From contig NZ_CACVCH010000001.1 in NCBI RefSeq assembly GCF_902729425.1, forward strand, positions 317,501 through 381,500: a stretch of 64,000 nt of DNA, in the 5' to 3' direction. Numbering within the stretch: position 1 is the stretch's first letter; each line of letters opens with the position of its first letter. This document shows positions 54,381 through 64,000 of the stretch, one piece after another. Below the pieces are notes generated by a model, which was not told where the DNA came from, did not search any database, and worked only from the letters and a program-made list of their open reading frames with translations. The translations under genes and the position numbers were made by a program. The DNA comes from Magnetospirillum sp. SS-4. Its GTDB lineage: Bacteria > Pseudomonadota > Alphaproteobacteria > Rhodospirillales > Magnetospirillaceae.

Positions 54381-55553
54381 ATGATTCCAGTGGTGATGCC
54401 GACCTATGCCCGCGCCGACCTCGCCTTCGAGCGGGGCGAGGGCGCTTGGCTGTTCGCCACCGACGGCCGGCGCTTCCTCGATTTCGGCTCCGGCGTCGCC
54501 GTCACCGCGCTGGGCCATTGCCATCCCCGGCTGGTCGAGGCCCTGCGCGAGCAGGCGGGCAAGCTGTGGCATTGCTCGAACCTCTATCGCGTGCCGGGAC
54601 AGGAAAAGGTCGCGGCGACGCTGGTGGAACACACCTTCGCCGACACCGTGTTCTTCTGCAATTCCGGGGCCGAGGCGCTGGAATGCTGCATCAAGATGGC
54701 GCGCAAGTACCACCACGCCGGCGGCAATCCCGAACGCTACCGCGTCATCTGCGCCGACGGCGCCTTTCACGGCCGCACCCTGGCGACGGTGGCGGCGGGC
54801 GGCCAGAAGAAGCACATGGAGGGCTTCGCCCCGGCGGTGGAAGGATTCGACCACGTTCCCTACGGCAATCTGAACGCGCTGCGCGACGCCATCACCCCCG
54901 AGACCGCCGCCATCCTGGTGGAGCCGGTCCAGGGCGAGGGCGGCATCGTTCCCGGCGACCCCGATTACCTGCGCCGGCTGCGGGCCACCGCCGACGAGTT
55001 CGGCATCCTGCTGATGTTCGACGAGGTCCAGACCGGCATGGGCCGCACCGGCACCTTGTTCGCCCACCAGCAGGCCGGCATCGCCCCCGACATCATGGGC
55101 GTCGCCAAGGGACTGGGCGGCGGCTTTCCGGTCGGCGCCTGCCTCGCCACCGAGAACGCGGCGCGCGGCATGACCGCCGGCACCCACGGATCGACCTTCG
55201 GCGGCAATCCGCTGGCCATGGCGGCGGCGGGGACGGTGCTCGACGTCATGCTGGAGCCCGGCTTCCTGGAGCGGGTCGAAAATGTCGCCCGGCTGCTGCG
55301 GGACCGGGTCGAGGCCGTCGCCGCCCGCTTTCCCCACGTCATCGAGCAGGTGCGGGGCAAGGGCCTGATGCTGGGCCTGAAATGCCGCATCCCCAATACC
55401 GAGCTGTCGGCCCGGCTGCTGGCCAACGGCCTGCTGACCGTGGGCGCCGGCGACAACGTGGTGCGGCTGCTGCCGCCCCTGATCATCGGCGAGAGCGAGG
55501 TGGACGAAGCCGTCGCCATCCTCTCGCGCACCTTCAGCGAGGTGGCGCGTTGA
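54381..55553 (+). CDS. argD: Acetylornithine aminotransferase
   Basis: 390 residues from the ATG at 54381; a GTG immediately before it (54378) is possible. GGGAGAG supports this region. PLP enzyme of arginine synthesis that makes N-acetylornithine, possibly also succinyldiaminopimelate. Seen: [41 protein letters not shown], and the Schiff-base lysine about K243 in [26 protein letters not shown] follows. Its stop overlaps the argF start. Confidence 0.95.
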   Translation: MIPVVMPTYARADLAFERGEGAWLFATDGRRFLDFGSGVAVTALGHCHPRLVEALREQAGKLWHCSNLYRVPGQEKVAATLVEHTFADTVFFCNSGAEALECCIKMARKYHHAGGNPERYRVICADGAFHGRTLATVAAGGQKKHMEGFAPAVEGFDHVPYGNLNALRDAITPETAAILVEPVQGEGGIVPGDPDYLRRLRATADEFGILLMFDEVQTGMGRTGTLFAHQQAGIAPDIMGVAKGLGGGFPVGACLATENAARGMTAGTHGSTFGGNPLAMAAAGTVLDVMLEPGFLERVENVARLLRDRVEAVAARFPHVIEQVRGKGLMLGLKCRIPNTELSARLLANGLLTVGAGDNVVRLLPPLIIGESEVDEAVAILSRTFSEVAR

Positions 55554-56449
55554 CTTCTCCCCGGCATTTTCTCGATCTCGACGCCTTCGACACCGCGACG
55601 CTCCGCCATATTCTCGACCTCGGCGCCGCCTACAAGGCCGGCAGGGACCGGACGGCGCCCCTGGCCGGCAAGATCCTGGCGATGATCTTCGAAAAGCCGT
55701 CCACCCGCACCCGCGTCTCGTTCGAGGCCGGCATGAAGCAATTGGGCGGCGAGGTCATCATGATGGCCAGCGGCGACACCCAGCTGGGCCGGGGCGAGAC
55801 CATCGCCGACACCGCCCGGGTGCTGTCGCGTTTCGTCGACGCGGTGATGATCCGTACCGACCGGCCGGACAAGCTGATCGAACTGGCCCGCCACGCCAGC
55901 GTGCCGGTGATCAACGGCCTGACCGACGATTCCCATCCCTGCCAGGTGATGGCCGACGTCATGACCTTCGAGGAGCATCGCGGCCCCCTGGCCGGCAAGA
56001 CGGTGGCCTGGGTGGGCGACGGCAACAACGTCGCCGCCAGCTGGCTGCACGCCGCCGGCCATTTCGGCTGCGAGATCCGGCTGGCCTGTCCGCCATCGCT
56101 GATGCCGTCTCCGGCGGCGGTGGCCTGGGCCAGGGCCAAGGGCGCCACCGTGACCCTGACGACCGATCCGGCGGCGGCCGTCGCCGGCGCCCATCTGGTG
56201 CTGACCGACACCTGGGTGTCCATGGGCTGCCGCGACAAGAACCGTCACGAATTGCTGGCGCCCTATCAGGTGAACGACGCCCTGATGGACAAGGCCGCTC
56301 CCGATGCCCTGTTCATGCACTGCCTGCCCGCCCATCGCGGCGAGGAGGTCACCGATTCGGTGATGGACGGCCCCCGGTCGGTGGTGTGGGACGAGGCCGA
56401 GAACCGGCTGCACGTCCAGAAGGGCATTCTCAGCTGGTGCCTGGCGTGA
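55550..56449 (+). CDS. argF: Ornithine carbamoyltransferase
   Basis: 299 residues from a TTG at 55550 that overlaps the argD stop and has GAGGTGG five bases upstream. Forms citrulline from ornithine and carbamoyl phosphate. Catalytic motifs: [13 protein letters not shown] (carbamoyl phosphate), [15 protein letters not shown] (ornithine, SMG loop) and [12 protein letters not shown]. Length is normal. The TTG start may keep its level below argD. Confidence 0.95.
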   Translation: MTSPRHFLDLDAFDTATLRHILDLGAAYKAGRDRTAPLAGKILAMIFEKPSTRTRVSFEAGMKQLGGEVIMMASGDTQLGRGETIADTARVLSRFVDAVMIRTDRPDKLIELARHASVPVINGLTDDSHPCQVMADVMTFEEHRGPLAGKTVAWVGDGNNVAASWLHAAGHFGCEIRLACPPSLMPSPAAVAWARAKGATVTLTTDPAAAVAGAHLVLTDTWVSMGCRDKNRHELLAPYQVNDALMDKAAPDALFMHCLPAHRGEEVTDSVMDGPRSVVWDEAENRLHVQKGILSWCLA

Positions 56450-57351
56450 CCGCCTCGCCCGACCAGGTCGTCCCCTTCGCCATCGGTGGCGGCGCGGTGC
56501 GCGGCCGGCTGGTGCGGCTTGGACCGACGCTCGACGCCATCCTGCACGGCTATCCCCTGCCGGTGGCGGCCCTGCTGGCCGAGACCATCGTGCTGGCGGC
56601 GGCGCTGGCGGCGCAGATCAAGTATGACGGCGTCTTCACCCTTCAGGCCCAGGGCGCCGGCCCGGTCACCCTGCTGGTGGCCGACGTCACCAGCGCCGGC
56701 CATATCCGCGCCCACGCCCGCTACAATCCGGACAAGCTGGCCGGCCTGACGGTGGAGGGGCACGCCTCGGTGCCGCATCTGCTGGGCGGCGGCCATCTCG
56801 CCTTCACCGTCGACCAGGGGCCGGACACCGAACGCTATCAGGGCATCGTCGAACTGATCGGCCACACCCTGGAAGAGTGCGCCCGCGTCTATTTCAAGCA
56901 GTCGGAACAGTTGGACACCGAGGTCGAAGCGGCGGTGCGGCCGCCGTCCGATGGCGCCGGCTGGGCCGGATCGGCCCTGCTGATCCAGCGCATGCCGGCC
57001 GGATCGGGCAATGCCCCGATCCTGGTGGCCGAGGACGCCGAGGAGGGCTGGCGCCGGGCCGTCATCCTGCTGGGCAGCGTCACCGCGGCGGAAATGCTGG
57101 ACCCCGCCCTGACGCCGGACCAGCTGCTGCATCGCCTCTATCATGCCGAGCAGTTGCAGGTGTTCGAGGCCAAGCCGCTGGAGGCCCGCTGCCGCTGCTC
57201 GCGCGAGCGGGTCATGGGGGCGCTGGCCTCCATCGCCGCGGACGAACTGGCCACCCTGGCCGACGCCGGGGGCAACATCGTCGTCACCTGCGAGTTCTGC
57301 CGCGCCGAGCATACCATCGCCGTGACGGAACTGGCCCACCCGCGGCCTTGA
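56446..57351 (+). CDS. hslO: Redox-regulated chaperone Hsp33
   Basis: 301 residues from a GTG at 56446 overlapping the argF stop. Holdase that is activated by oxidation. The four zinc-binding cysteines are C249 and C251 (CRC) and C282 and C285 (CEFC). N-terminal domain with [18 protein letters not shown] and [12 protein letters not shown]. argF-hslO adjacency is common in alphaproteobacteria. Terminator follows. Confidence 0.94.
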   Translation: MTASPDQVVPFAIGGGAVRGRLVRLGPTLDAILHGYPLPVAALLAETIVLAAALAAQIKYDGVFTLQAQGAGPVTLLVADVTSAGHIRAHARYNPDKLAGLTVEGHASVPHLLGGGHLAFTVDQGPDTERYQGIVELIGHTLEECARVYFKQSEQLDTEVEAAVRPPSDGAGWAGSALLIQRMPAGSGNAPILVAEDAEEGWRRAVILLGSVTAAEMLDPALTPDQLLHRLYHAEQLQVFEAKPLEARCRCSRERVMGALASIAADELATLADAGGNIVVTCEFCRAEHTIAVTELAHPRP

Positions 57352-57365
57352 CGCCACCCGGCCCC

Positions 57366-57385
57366 GTGCCACAATGGCGTGGCAC
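57366..57385 (+). terminator. Hairpin after hslO
   Basis: GTGCCAC, a 6-base loop and GTGGCAC form a 7-bp stem 15 bases after the hslO stop, followed by ACCTT. A probable but weak terminator for the arg-hslO operon. Confidence 0.55.
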
Positions 57386-57411
57386 ACCTTGAAGCAAGGG
57401 AACCCAGACCG

Positions 57412-58008
57412 ATGATCGCTCGGCATCTCCGCCTGATGGTGGTCGTGGCGGCCACCCTGACTGCCTCCGCCTGCCAGAACGCAGCCCCCCCCATGCAGAA
57501 GCTGCCTGAAATCAGCTTCACCCACCTGCGCCCGTTCCATCTCGATGTCGGCCAGATGGAGATCGTGTCGGAATACGTCTCTCCCGGCCGCGCCCCCAAT
57601 ATCGAGCACCTGATGCAGACCTCGCCGGCCACGGCGGCGCAGCGCTGGGCCCAGGACCGCCTGAAGCCCATGGGCCGCGCCGGAACCGCCCGGGTGGTTA
57701 TCAAGGACGCCAAGCTGACCGAGACCGGCCTCGCCACCGACACGGGCCTGACCGGCGCCTTCAAGAAGGAACAGGAACTGCGCTACGAGGGCAGCCTGGA
57801 AGTGGCGGTCCAGGTTCTCGACGCCCGCCACATGGTGGTCGGCGAGACCGTCGCCCGCGCCACCCGCTCGCGCACCCTGGTCGAGGGCGCCACGCTCAAT
57901 CAGCGCGACCAGGCCCAGCACGAAATCAGCGAGGCGCTGGCCAAGGATATCGACGAGCAGATGACCCAGCTGATCGGGTCGTACCTGAACCGCTGGCTGA
58001 TTCAGTAG
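57412..58008 (+). CDS. Outer-envelope lipoprotein of unknown function
   Basis: 198 residues from the ATG at 57412. A lipoprotein signal peptide: charged start, hydrophobic core LMVVVAATLT, and lipobox LTASAC with Cys near residue 21. The mature part has LRPFHLDVGQMEIVSEY, ATAAQRWAQDRLKPMG and RYEGSLEVAVQVLDARH. Related lipoproteins are conserved in Rhodospirillales without known function. It is flanked by hairpins at 57366-57385 and 58032-58065, so it is probably a single-gene transcript. Confidence 0.8.
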   Translation: MIARHLRLMVVVAATLTASACQNAAPPMQKLPEISFTHLRPFHLDVGQMEIVSEYVSPGRAPNIEHLMQTSPATAAQRWAQDRLKPMGRAGTARVVIKDAKLTETGLATDTGLTGAFKKEQELRYEGSLEVAVQVLDARHMVVGETVARATRSRTLVEGATLNQRDQAQHEISEALAKDIDEQMTQLIGSYLNRWLIQ

Positions 58009-58031
58009 GCCCTTTTCCACCACACTCCCGC

Positions 58032-58065
58032 CACATCCGGCCCCTATACCCCGGGGCCGGATGTG
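58032..58065 (+). terminator. Strong hairpin after the lipoprotein gene
   Basis: Perfect 13-bp stem CACATCCGGCCCC / GGGGCCGGATGTG with an 8-base loop, 23 bases after the lipoprotein stop and 13 before the antiporter start. There is no T-run, so it may act with Rho or as an RNA-stability element. Confidence 0.6.
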
Positions 58066-58078
58066 ACAAGGGACCGCC

Positions 58079-59377
58079 ATGGACATTCACCATCCCGACC
58101 TGACCGCCGCCGCCATCGTCATCATGGCGGCGCTGCTGTGCGGCGGCCTGATGGCCCGGCTGCGCCAGCCGGCCATCGTCGGCTATATCCTGGCCGGCGT
58201 GGTGCTGGGACCAAGCGGCCTCGCCCTGGTCAGCAACCGCGACGCCATCGCCACCCTGGCCGAGTTCGGCGTGCTGATGCTGCTGTTCGTGGTCGGCATG
58301 CGGCTGGACCTGCGGCGCTTCATGGCGGTGTGGAAGACCGCCCTGGTGGTCACCTTGCTGCAAATCGCCGGCAGCGTCGGGGCGGCGCTGCTGCTGCGCC
58401 ACCTGATGGGCTGGAGCCTGGGCATGGCCATGGTGCTGGGCTGCGCGGTCGCCATCTCGTCGACCGCGGTGGTGATCAAGGTCCTGGAAGGCTCGGACGA
58501 GCTGGATACCCCGGTGGGCCGCACCACGATCGCCATCCTGATCGCCCAGGACATGGCGGTGGTCCCCATGATGCTGGTGCTGGAGACCATGGAGAGCCGC
58601 GCCATCGAACCCCTGGACGCCGGCCGGGTGGTGCTGTCGGTGCTGATCCTGGCGCTGCTGTTCTGGGGATTGTCGCGCCGCCGCCTGACCCTACCGCTGA
58701 CGGCGCGGCTGGCCAACGATTCCGATCTGGCGACGCTGGTCGCCCTGACCTGGTGCTTCGGCGCGGCGGCGCTGGCCGGCATCTCCAACCTGTCGCCGGC
58801 CTATGGCGCCTTCCTGGCCGGGCTGGTTCTCGGCAATTCCGCCCAGAGCGAGCAATTGCTGAAGCGCGCCCAGCCGGTCAAAAGCGTGCTGCTGATGGTG
58901 TTCTTCCTGTCCATCGGACTGCTGCTGGACTTCCGGTTCATCTGGAAGAACCTGGGGGCGGTGCTGTTGCTGCTGGGGCTGGTGACGCTGTTCAAGACGG
59001 CGCTGAACGTCGCCGCCCTGCGGTTGCTGCGCCAGGACTGGCCCAGCGCCTTCCTGGCCGGGGTCGCCCTGGCGCAGATCGGCGAGTTCTCGTTCCTGCT
59101 GGCCGAAACCGGCAAGGCCGCCCGCCTGATCACCGCCCAGGAAACCAAGCTGGTGGTGGCGGTCACCGTGCTGTCGCTGGTGCTGTCGCCGTTCTGGCTG
59201 TTCACCATGCGCCGCATGCACCGGGTGGCGGTGGTGCGAGTGGGGTCGTTCCGGGAACTGATGGCGAGACTCTATGGCGAGGACGCCCAGACCGTGGCGC
59301 GGCTGGCGCGGCGTACCCGGCGGCTGGCCGGGCGGCTCCCCCGCAAGAGGGACGACGATGCCCGACCTCGGCCTTGA
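58079..59377 (+). CDS. Kef-type monovalent cation:proton antiporter (CPA2)
   Basis: 432 residues with about twelve membrane segments. [45 protein letters not shown] (the ion-binding Asp pair region) and [14 protein letters not shown] are CPA2 hallmarks. Full-length KefB/KefC proteins also have a TrkA-N NAD-binding tail; here only a short basic tail follows ([17 protein letters not shown]), so glutathione-gated regulation of the classic kind is unlikely. Exports K+ or Na+ in exchange for protons. Its last 20 bases overlap rnhB. Confidence 0.9.
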   Translation: MDIHHPDLTAAAIVIMAALLCGGLMARLRQPAIVGYILAGVVLGPSGLALVSNRDAIATLAEFGVLMLLFVVGMRLDLRRFMAVWKTALVVTLLQIAGSVGAALLLRHLMGWSLGMAMVLGCAVAISSTAVVIKVLEGSDELDTPVGRTTIAILIAQDMAVVPMMLVLETMESRAIEPLDAGRVVLSVLILALLFWGLSRRRLTLPLTARLANDSDLATLVALTWCFGAAALAGISNLSPAYGAFLAGLVLGNSAQSEQLLKRAQPVKSVLLMVFFLSIGLLLDFRFIWKNLGAVLLLLGLVTLFKTALNVAALRLLRQDWPSAFLAGVALAQIGEFSFLLAETGKAARLITAQETKLVVAVTVLSLVLSPFWLFTMRRMHRVAVVRVGSFRELMARLYGEDAQTVARLARRTRRLAGRLPRKRDDDARPRP

Positions 59378-59966
59378 GACCCAACTGGGCGGAATCGTCG
59401 CCGGCATCGACGAGGTCGGGCGGGGGCCGCTGGCCGGGCCGGTGATCGCGGCGGCGGTGATTCTTCACCGCGACCGCCTGCCGGCGCGGCTGCTGGAACG
59501 GCTCGACGATTCCAAGGCGCTGTCCAAACGGCTGCGCGAGGAACTGGCGGCGCTGCTGCCCGAGGTTGCCGTGATCGGCTTCGGCGAGGCCTCGGTGGAC
59601 GAGATCGATTCCATCAACATCCTGCAAGCCACCCTGCTGGCCATGCGCCGCGCCCATGACGCCCTCGGCCGCGCCACCGACCATGCCCTGGTGGACGGCA
59701 ACCGGCCGCCCCGCCTGAGCTGCCCGGCACACTGCGTCGTCAGGGGCGATTCCCGGTCGCTGTCCATCGCCGCCGCCTCGGTGGTGGCCAAGGTGCGCCG
59801 GGACCGTCTGATGGCGGAATTGGCCCTCGCCTGTCCGGGCTACGGCTGGGAACGGAACGCCGGCTACGGCACCGCCGAGCATCTCGACGCCCTGAAACGG
59901 CTGGGGCCGACGCCTCATCACCGCCGCTCGTTCGCCCCGGTGGCGCAACATATGCGGTCCCCAGCC

Positions 59967-59975
<9 letters not shown>
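59358..59975 (+). CDS. rnhB: Ribonuclease HII
   Basis: 205 residues from the ATG at 59358, with GAGGG six bases upstream and overlapping the antiporter gene. Cuts RNA-DNA hybrids and removes single ribonucleotides. Catalytic acids: Asp and Glu in [14 protein letters not shown], an Asp in DHALVDGN, and an Asp in [22 protein letters not shown]-terminus has [16 protein letters not shown]. The stop codon lies inside a DnaA-box sequence (59967-59975). An rnhB-ccrM neighbourhood is seen in other alphaproteobacteria. Confidence 0.95.
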
Positions 59976-61132
<1,157 letters not shown>

Positions 61133-61151
61133 CGAGATCACGGAGGCCGCC

Positions 61152-61925
61152 ATGGCCTGGGACCCGGCGCTGTATTCCGCCTTCGTCCAGCCGAGATTGC
61201 GGCCGGCGCTGGACCTGATCGGCCGCATCGAGACCGGGGCGCCGGCCCATGTGGTCGATCTCGGCTGCGGCACCGGCAACGTCACCCGCCTGCTGAAGCA
61301 GCGCTGGCCGGGCGCGGCGGTGATCGGCGTCGATTCCTCGCCCGAAATGCTGGAGACGGCGCGGGCGGGGGGCGGCGGCGTCGCCTACACCCTCGCCGAC
61401 ATGGGATCGTGGCGGGCGGCCGGACCGGTGGACGTGCTGTTCTCCAACGCCGCCCTGCACTGGCTGGGCGATCACGCCACCCTGTTTCCCCGCCTGCTGG
61501 GCATGGTGGCGCCGGGCGGCGTCCTGGCGGTACAGATGCCCCACAACCATTATGCCGCCTCCCACGCCTTGATGGCCGAGGCCGCCGCCGCCGGGCCGTG
61601 GCGCGACCTGCTGGGTCCTCTGGCCGGACGCTTTCCGGTGGCCGGGCCGGCCTTCTATTACGACCTGCTGACACCGCTGGCCGCCTCGCTCGACATCTGG
61701 GAGACCGAGTACCTGCACGTTCTCGACGGCGACAATCCGGTGGTGGCCTGGACCATGGGAACGGCGCTACGGCCGGCACTGGCGGCGCTGGAGGACCGGC
61801 CGGAATGGCGCGACGCCTTCCTGGCCGACTATTCCCGCCGTATCCGCGCCGCCTATCCGCCCCAGGCCGACGGCCGGACCCTGCTGCCGTTCCGTCGGCT
61901 GTTCATGGTGGTGCGGACGGCCTGA
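61152..61925 (+). CDS. tam: Trans-aconitate-type SAM methyltransferase
   Basis: 257 residues. MAWDPALYSAFVQPRLRPAL and VVDLGCGTGNVTRLLKQRWP (SAM binding), GVDSSPEMLETAR, LFSNAALHWLGDH and VQMPHNHYAASHALM fit the Tam family, which methylates trans-aconitate to detoxify it. Final substrate not certain. GGAGGCC precedes the start; it lies 19 bases after ccrM and converges with ispE. Confidence 0.88.
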   Translation: MAWDPALYSAFVQPRLRPALDLIGRIETGAPAHVVDLGCGTGNVTRLLKQRWPGAAVIGVDSSPEMLETARAGGGGVAYTLADMGSWRAAGPVDVLFSNAALHWLGDHATLFPRLLGMVAPGGVLAVQMPHNHYAASHALMAEAAAAGPWRDLLGPLAGRFPVAGPAFYYDLLTPLAASLDIWETEYLHVLDGDNPVVAWTMGTALRPALAALEDRPEWRDAFLADYSRRIRAAYPPQADGRTLLPFRRLFMVVRTA

Positions 61926-61936
61926 GCGCCCCGGCC

Positions 61937-62794
61937 TCAGCGCCCCAGCAGTTCGGCGGGGGCGATCCACCAGCCCGGCCGCGCCGCCCGCAAGCGGGCG
62001 GCGGCGGCCTCGGCCTCGGCCTGCCCGGCGTAAAGGCCGAAGCAGGTGGCCCCCGACCCCGACATGCGCGCCAGCAGACAACCGGAAGACGCGGCCAGTT
62101 CCACCAGCATCTCGCCCACCACCGGTTCGATGGATACCGCCGCCGGAGTCAGATCGTTGCGCCGCGCCGCCAGCGCCCTGGCCAATCCGGCGGCGTCGGC
62201 GGGGGATTCGGTCAGCGGGTCGGCGGGCGAGAACGGCCCGGTCCGGGCCTTGAACACCGCCGGGGTATGCAGCGGCACCATGGGATTGACCAGCACCAGC
62301 CATGCCGGCGGCAGGGCGGGAGCCGGTTCCAGCACCTCGCCGATGCCGGACATGCGGGTGGGAACGCCGGCCAGGCAGACCGGAACGTCGGCGCCGATGG
62401 CCAGCGCCAGCGCCCGCAGCCGGTCGTCGGGCAGGGCGACGTTCCACAGCCGCATCAGGCCTTTCAGGGCGGCGGCGGCATCGGCCGAGCCGCCGCCGAT
62501 GCCGGCCGCGACCGGCAGCCGCTTGGTCAGGCGAATGGCGGCGCCGCCGGCCGTCCCGACCGCCTCGGCCAGCAATCGCGCCGCCTTCAAGACGATATTC
62601 TCGCCCTCGGCGGGAATCTGGCCGGCGGTGGGGCCGGCCACCTCCAGGCGCAGGCCGTCGGCCTCGCCGATTTCCAGGGTGTCGCCGACGCCGGCGAACA
62701 CCACCAGCGAGTCCAGCAGGTGATAGCCGTCGGCGCGCTTGCCGGTCACATGCAGGGACAGGTTGAGCTTGGCGGGAGCGAACACGGTGATCAT
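61937..62794 (-). CDS. ispE: 4-diphosphocytidyl-2-C-methylerythritol kinase
   Basis: 285 residues, GHMP kinase of the MEP isoprenoid pathway. FAPAKLNLSLHVTGKRADGYH (cut here: APAKLNLSLHVTGKRADGYH) with the catalytic Lys, LPVAAGIGGGSADAAAALKG (ATP-binding glycine-rich loop with the catalytic Asp), and ARMSGSGATCFGLY near the end. All three GHMP motifs are intact. It follows the TPR gene by six bases on the minus strand, a common alphaproteobacterial order, and converges with tam. Confidence 0.95.
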   Translation of the reverse strand: MITVFAPAKLNLSLHVTGKRADGYHLLDSLVVFAGVGDTLEIGEADGLRLEVAGPTAGQIPAEGENIVLKAARLLAEAVGTAGGAAIRLTKRLPVAAGIGGGSADAAAALKGLMRLWNVALPDDRLRALALAIGADVPVCLAGVPTRMSGIGEVLEPAPALPPAWLVLVNPMVPLHTPAVFKARTGPFSPADPLTESPADAAGLARALAARRNDLTPAAVSIEPVVGEMLVELAASSGCLLARMSGSGATCFGLYAGQAEAEAAAARLRAARPGWWIAPAELLGR

Positions 62795-62800
62795 GGCGAC

Positions 62801-64000
62801 CTACCGGGCCGGCGCGGCCGGAAGCCGGCCGGTGGAGATCTTTTCCCTCAGCGCCTCGATCTGCTCGGGCTCGGGGTCCAGCGACATGGCGCGGTTCCAC
62901 TGGAAACGGGCCTCGTCGACGCGGCCGACCCGCCACAGGGCGTCGCCCAGATGCTCGTTGATGGTGGGATCCTCTGGCTTCAGCTCGACGGCGCGCTCCA
63001 GGTGCTTCACCGCCGCCTGGAAATCGCCGGTGCGGTAGAAGGCCCAGCCCAGCGAATCGACGATGGCCCCGTCATTGGGACGCTGCTGCACGGCGCGTTC
63101 GATCAGCTTGCGCCCCTCGTCCAGGTTGACGCCCTGATCGACCCAACTGTAACCGAGATAGTTGAGCACATCGGGCTGATCCGGCTTGAGCCGCAGCGCC
63201 TCCTTGAAATCGGCCTCCGCCCGCGCCCACTGCCTCGACCGCTCCAGCGCCATTCCCCGGGCGTAATGAAGCGTCCAGTTGGGGGGCTCGCCCGATCTGG
63301 CGGCACGCTCGATGGCCTGGTCGTAGGCCTCGGCCGCCTCGGCGTAACGCTTGTGGCGGCGCAGGATGTCGCCCCGGCTCAGAACCGGCTCGAACGCATC
63401 GGGCCGGGCATTGGCCAGGCGGCGCAGTTCGGACAGGGCGCCGTCGGTATCGCCGGCCTCGTCCAGGTTGAAGGCCAGCCGCAGGCGGGCGAACTCGGCC
63501 GCCTGGCTGTTGCCGTCGATGGCGCGGTAGATGGCGTTGGCCTCGGCGAGCCGCCGCTGGCGGCCCAGGGTGTCGGCCACCAGCAATTGGGCCAGCGGAA
63601 AGTCCGGCCGGAGGCCAAGGGCAAGGCGCGAGAACACCAGGGCGAGGTCGTGGGCGTTGCCCTGGCGCACCAGCGAGGCGGTATCGAACATCACCTCGGC
63701 CAGTCCCTGGATGGGGTCGGAGACCACGCGAGCCACGGCGGCCCCGGCGGCCATCTGGCGGCGGCCGTCCAGCAGCGAACGGTCGTTGTGCTCGACATGA
63801 TAGCGCTGATACAGCTGGGCGGCGGCCTCCATCCGGCCGGTCCGCTGAAAGAAGCCGCCCACCGCCTCCACCGTGCGCACGCTGGTCTGGCCGGCCAGGG
63901 CGGCGGCGTAATGCCCTTCCGCCGGCTGGAGCCGCCCGGCCATCTCGGCGATCAGGCCGGCGTGGAACTCGTAGATGGGGGCGAAGCTGGCGGTTTCCGA
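62801..64000 (-). CDS. Tetratricopeptide repeat protein, truncated by the window edge
   Basis: The frame runs off the right edge; 399 codons are visible and the N-terminus is missing. Many TPR-like helix pairs occur: AEAYDQAIERAARSGE, ARGMALERSRQWARAEADF, NYLGYSWVDQGVNLDEGRKL, IVDSLGWAFYRTGDFQAAVK and INEHLGDALWRVGRVDEARF. Such long TPR proteins upstream of ispE in Rhodospirillales are usually envelope-associated, but the visible part has no signal peptide because it begins mid-protein. Likely a protein-interaction scaffold; partner unknown. Confidence 0.85.
   Translation of the reverse strand, partial: SETASFAPIYEFHAGLIAEMAGRLQPAEGHYAAALAGQTSVRTVEAVGGFFQRTGRMEAAAQLYQRYHVEHNDRSLLDGRRQMAAGAAVARVVSDPIQGLAEVMFDTASLVRQGNAHDLALVFSRLALGLRPDFPLAQLLVADTLGRQRRLAEANAIYRAIDGNSQAAEFARLRLAFNLDEAGDTDGALSELRRLANARPDAFEPVLSRGDILRRHKRYAEAAEAYDQAIERAARSGEPPNWTLHYARGMALERSRQWARAEADFKEALRLKPDQPDVLNYLGYSWVDQGVNLDEGRKLIERAVQQRPNDGAIVDSLGWAFYRTGDFQAAVKHLERAVELKPEDPTINEHLGDALWRVGRVDEARFQWNRAMSLDPEPEQIEALREKISTGRLPAAPAR

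Overview
The window is GC-rich, densely coding chromosomal DNA from an alphaproteobacterium. It most resembles Magnetospirillum/Paramagnetospirillum or a close Rhodospirillales relative. The support for this is a CcrM-type GANTC methyltransferase with GANTC sites upstream, the DUF4167 protein, a J-domain gene next to cobS-cobT, a cbb3 oxidase locus with an Fnr regulator beside it, and an assimilatory nitrate cluster. The genus is an inference from gene content and protein style. No magnetosome gene, prophage, IS transposase or CRISPR array is visible.

Layout. (1) 1-1912, minus strand: a truncated membrane protein, a receiver-domain protein with an unusual N-terminal domain, and a secreted protein. 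(2) 2015-11878: a nitrate/nitrite assimilation operon (nrtA, nrtB, a fused nrtC-nrtD ATPase, nirB, nirD, nasA) behind a near-perfect sigma-54 promoter. (3) 11911-17151: dprA, topA, a PLP aminotransferase and tRNA-His. Two related long inverted repeats lie at 9230-9309 and 15758-15848. (4) 17167-25133, minus strand: an Atm1-type ABC exporter, a secreted protein, mutY, dnaA, rpsT, an enoyl-CoA hydratase, a small secreted protein and mutM. (5) 25257-35700: a J-domain protein, cobS, cobT, a histidine kinase, cbiX, cobH, cobL, cobI and a CbiG-CobJ fusion, with stop/start overlaps at most of the cob junctions. (6) 35849-38927: prfA, prmC, a DUF4167 protein and a YbaN-like protein. (7) 38884-43652, minus strand: two tandem TrkH potassium-uptake proteins, a hypothetical protein and a PUA-domain rRNA methyltransferase. 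(8) 43719-52561: a perfect Fnr box, ccoNOQP, ccoGHIS and an fnr gene. (9) 52565-57351: panB, panC, argD, argF and hslO. (10) 57412-64000: a lipoprotein, a Kef-type antiporter, rnhB, ccrM, a Tam-like methyltransferase, ispE and a truncated TPR protein.

How it fits together. Nitrate enters through the ABC transporter and is reduced by NasA and then NirBD to ammonium, apparently under nitrogen (sigma-54) control. The high-affinity cbb3 oxidase is probably switched on at low oxygen by Fnr, whose gene closes the locus. The corrinoid cluster contains both an early (CbiX) and a late (CobST) cobalt chelatase component. GANTC sites are concentrated upstream of both ccrM and dnaA, which suggests methylation-linked cell-cycle control. 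Most genes are ordinary core genes. The points most worth checking are the ccrM upstream region, the paired inverted repeats, the asymmetric NrtCD ATPase, the MutM zinc finger lacking its usual last cysteine, and the mixed corrinoid cluster.
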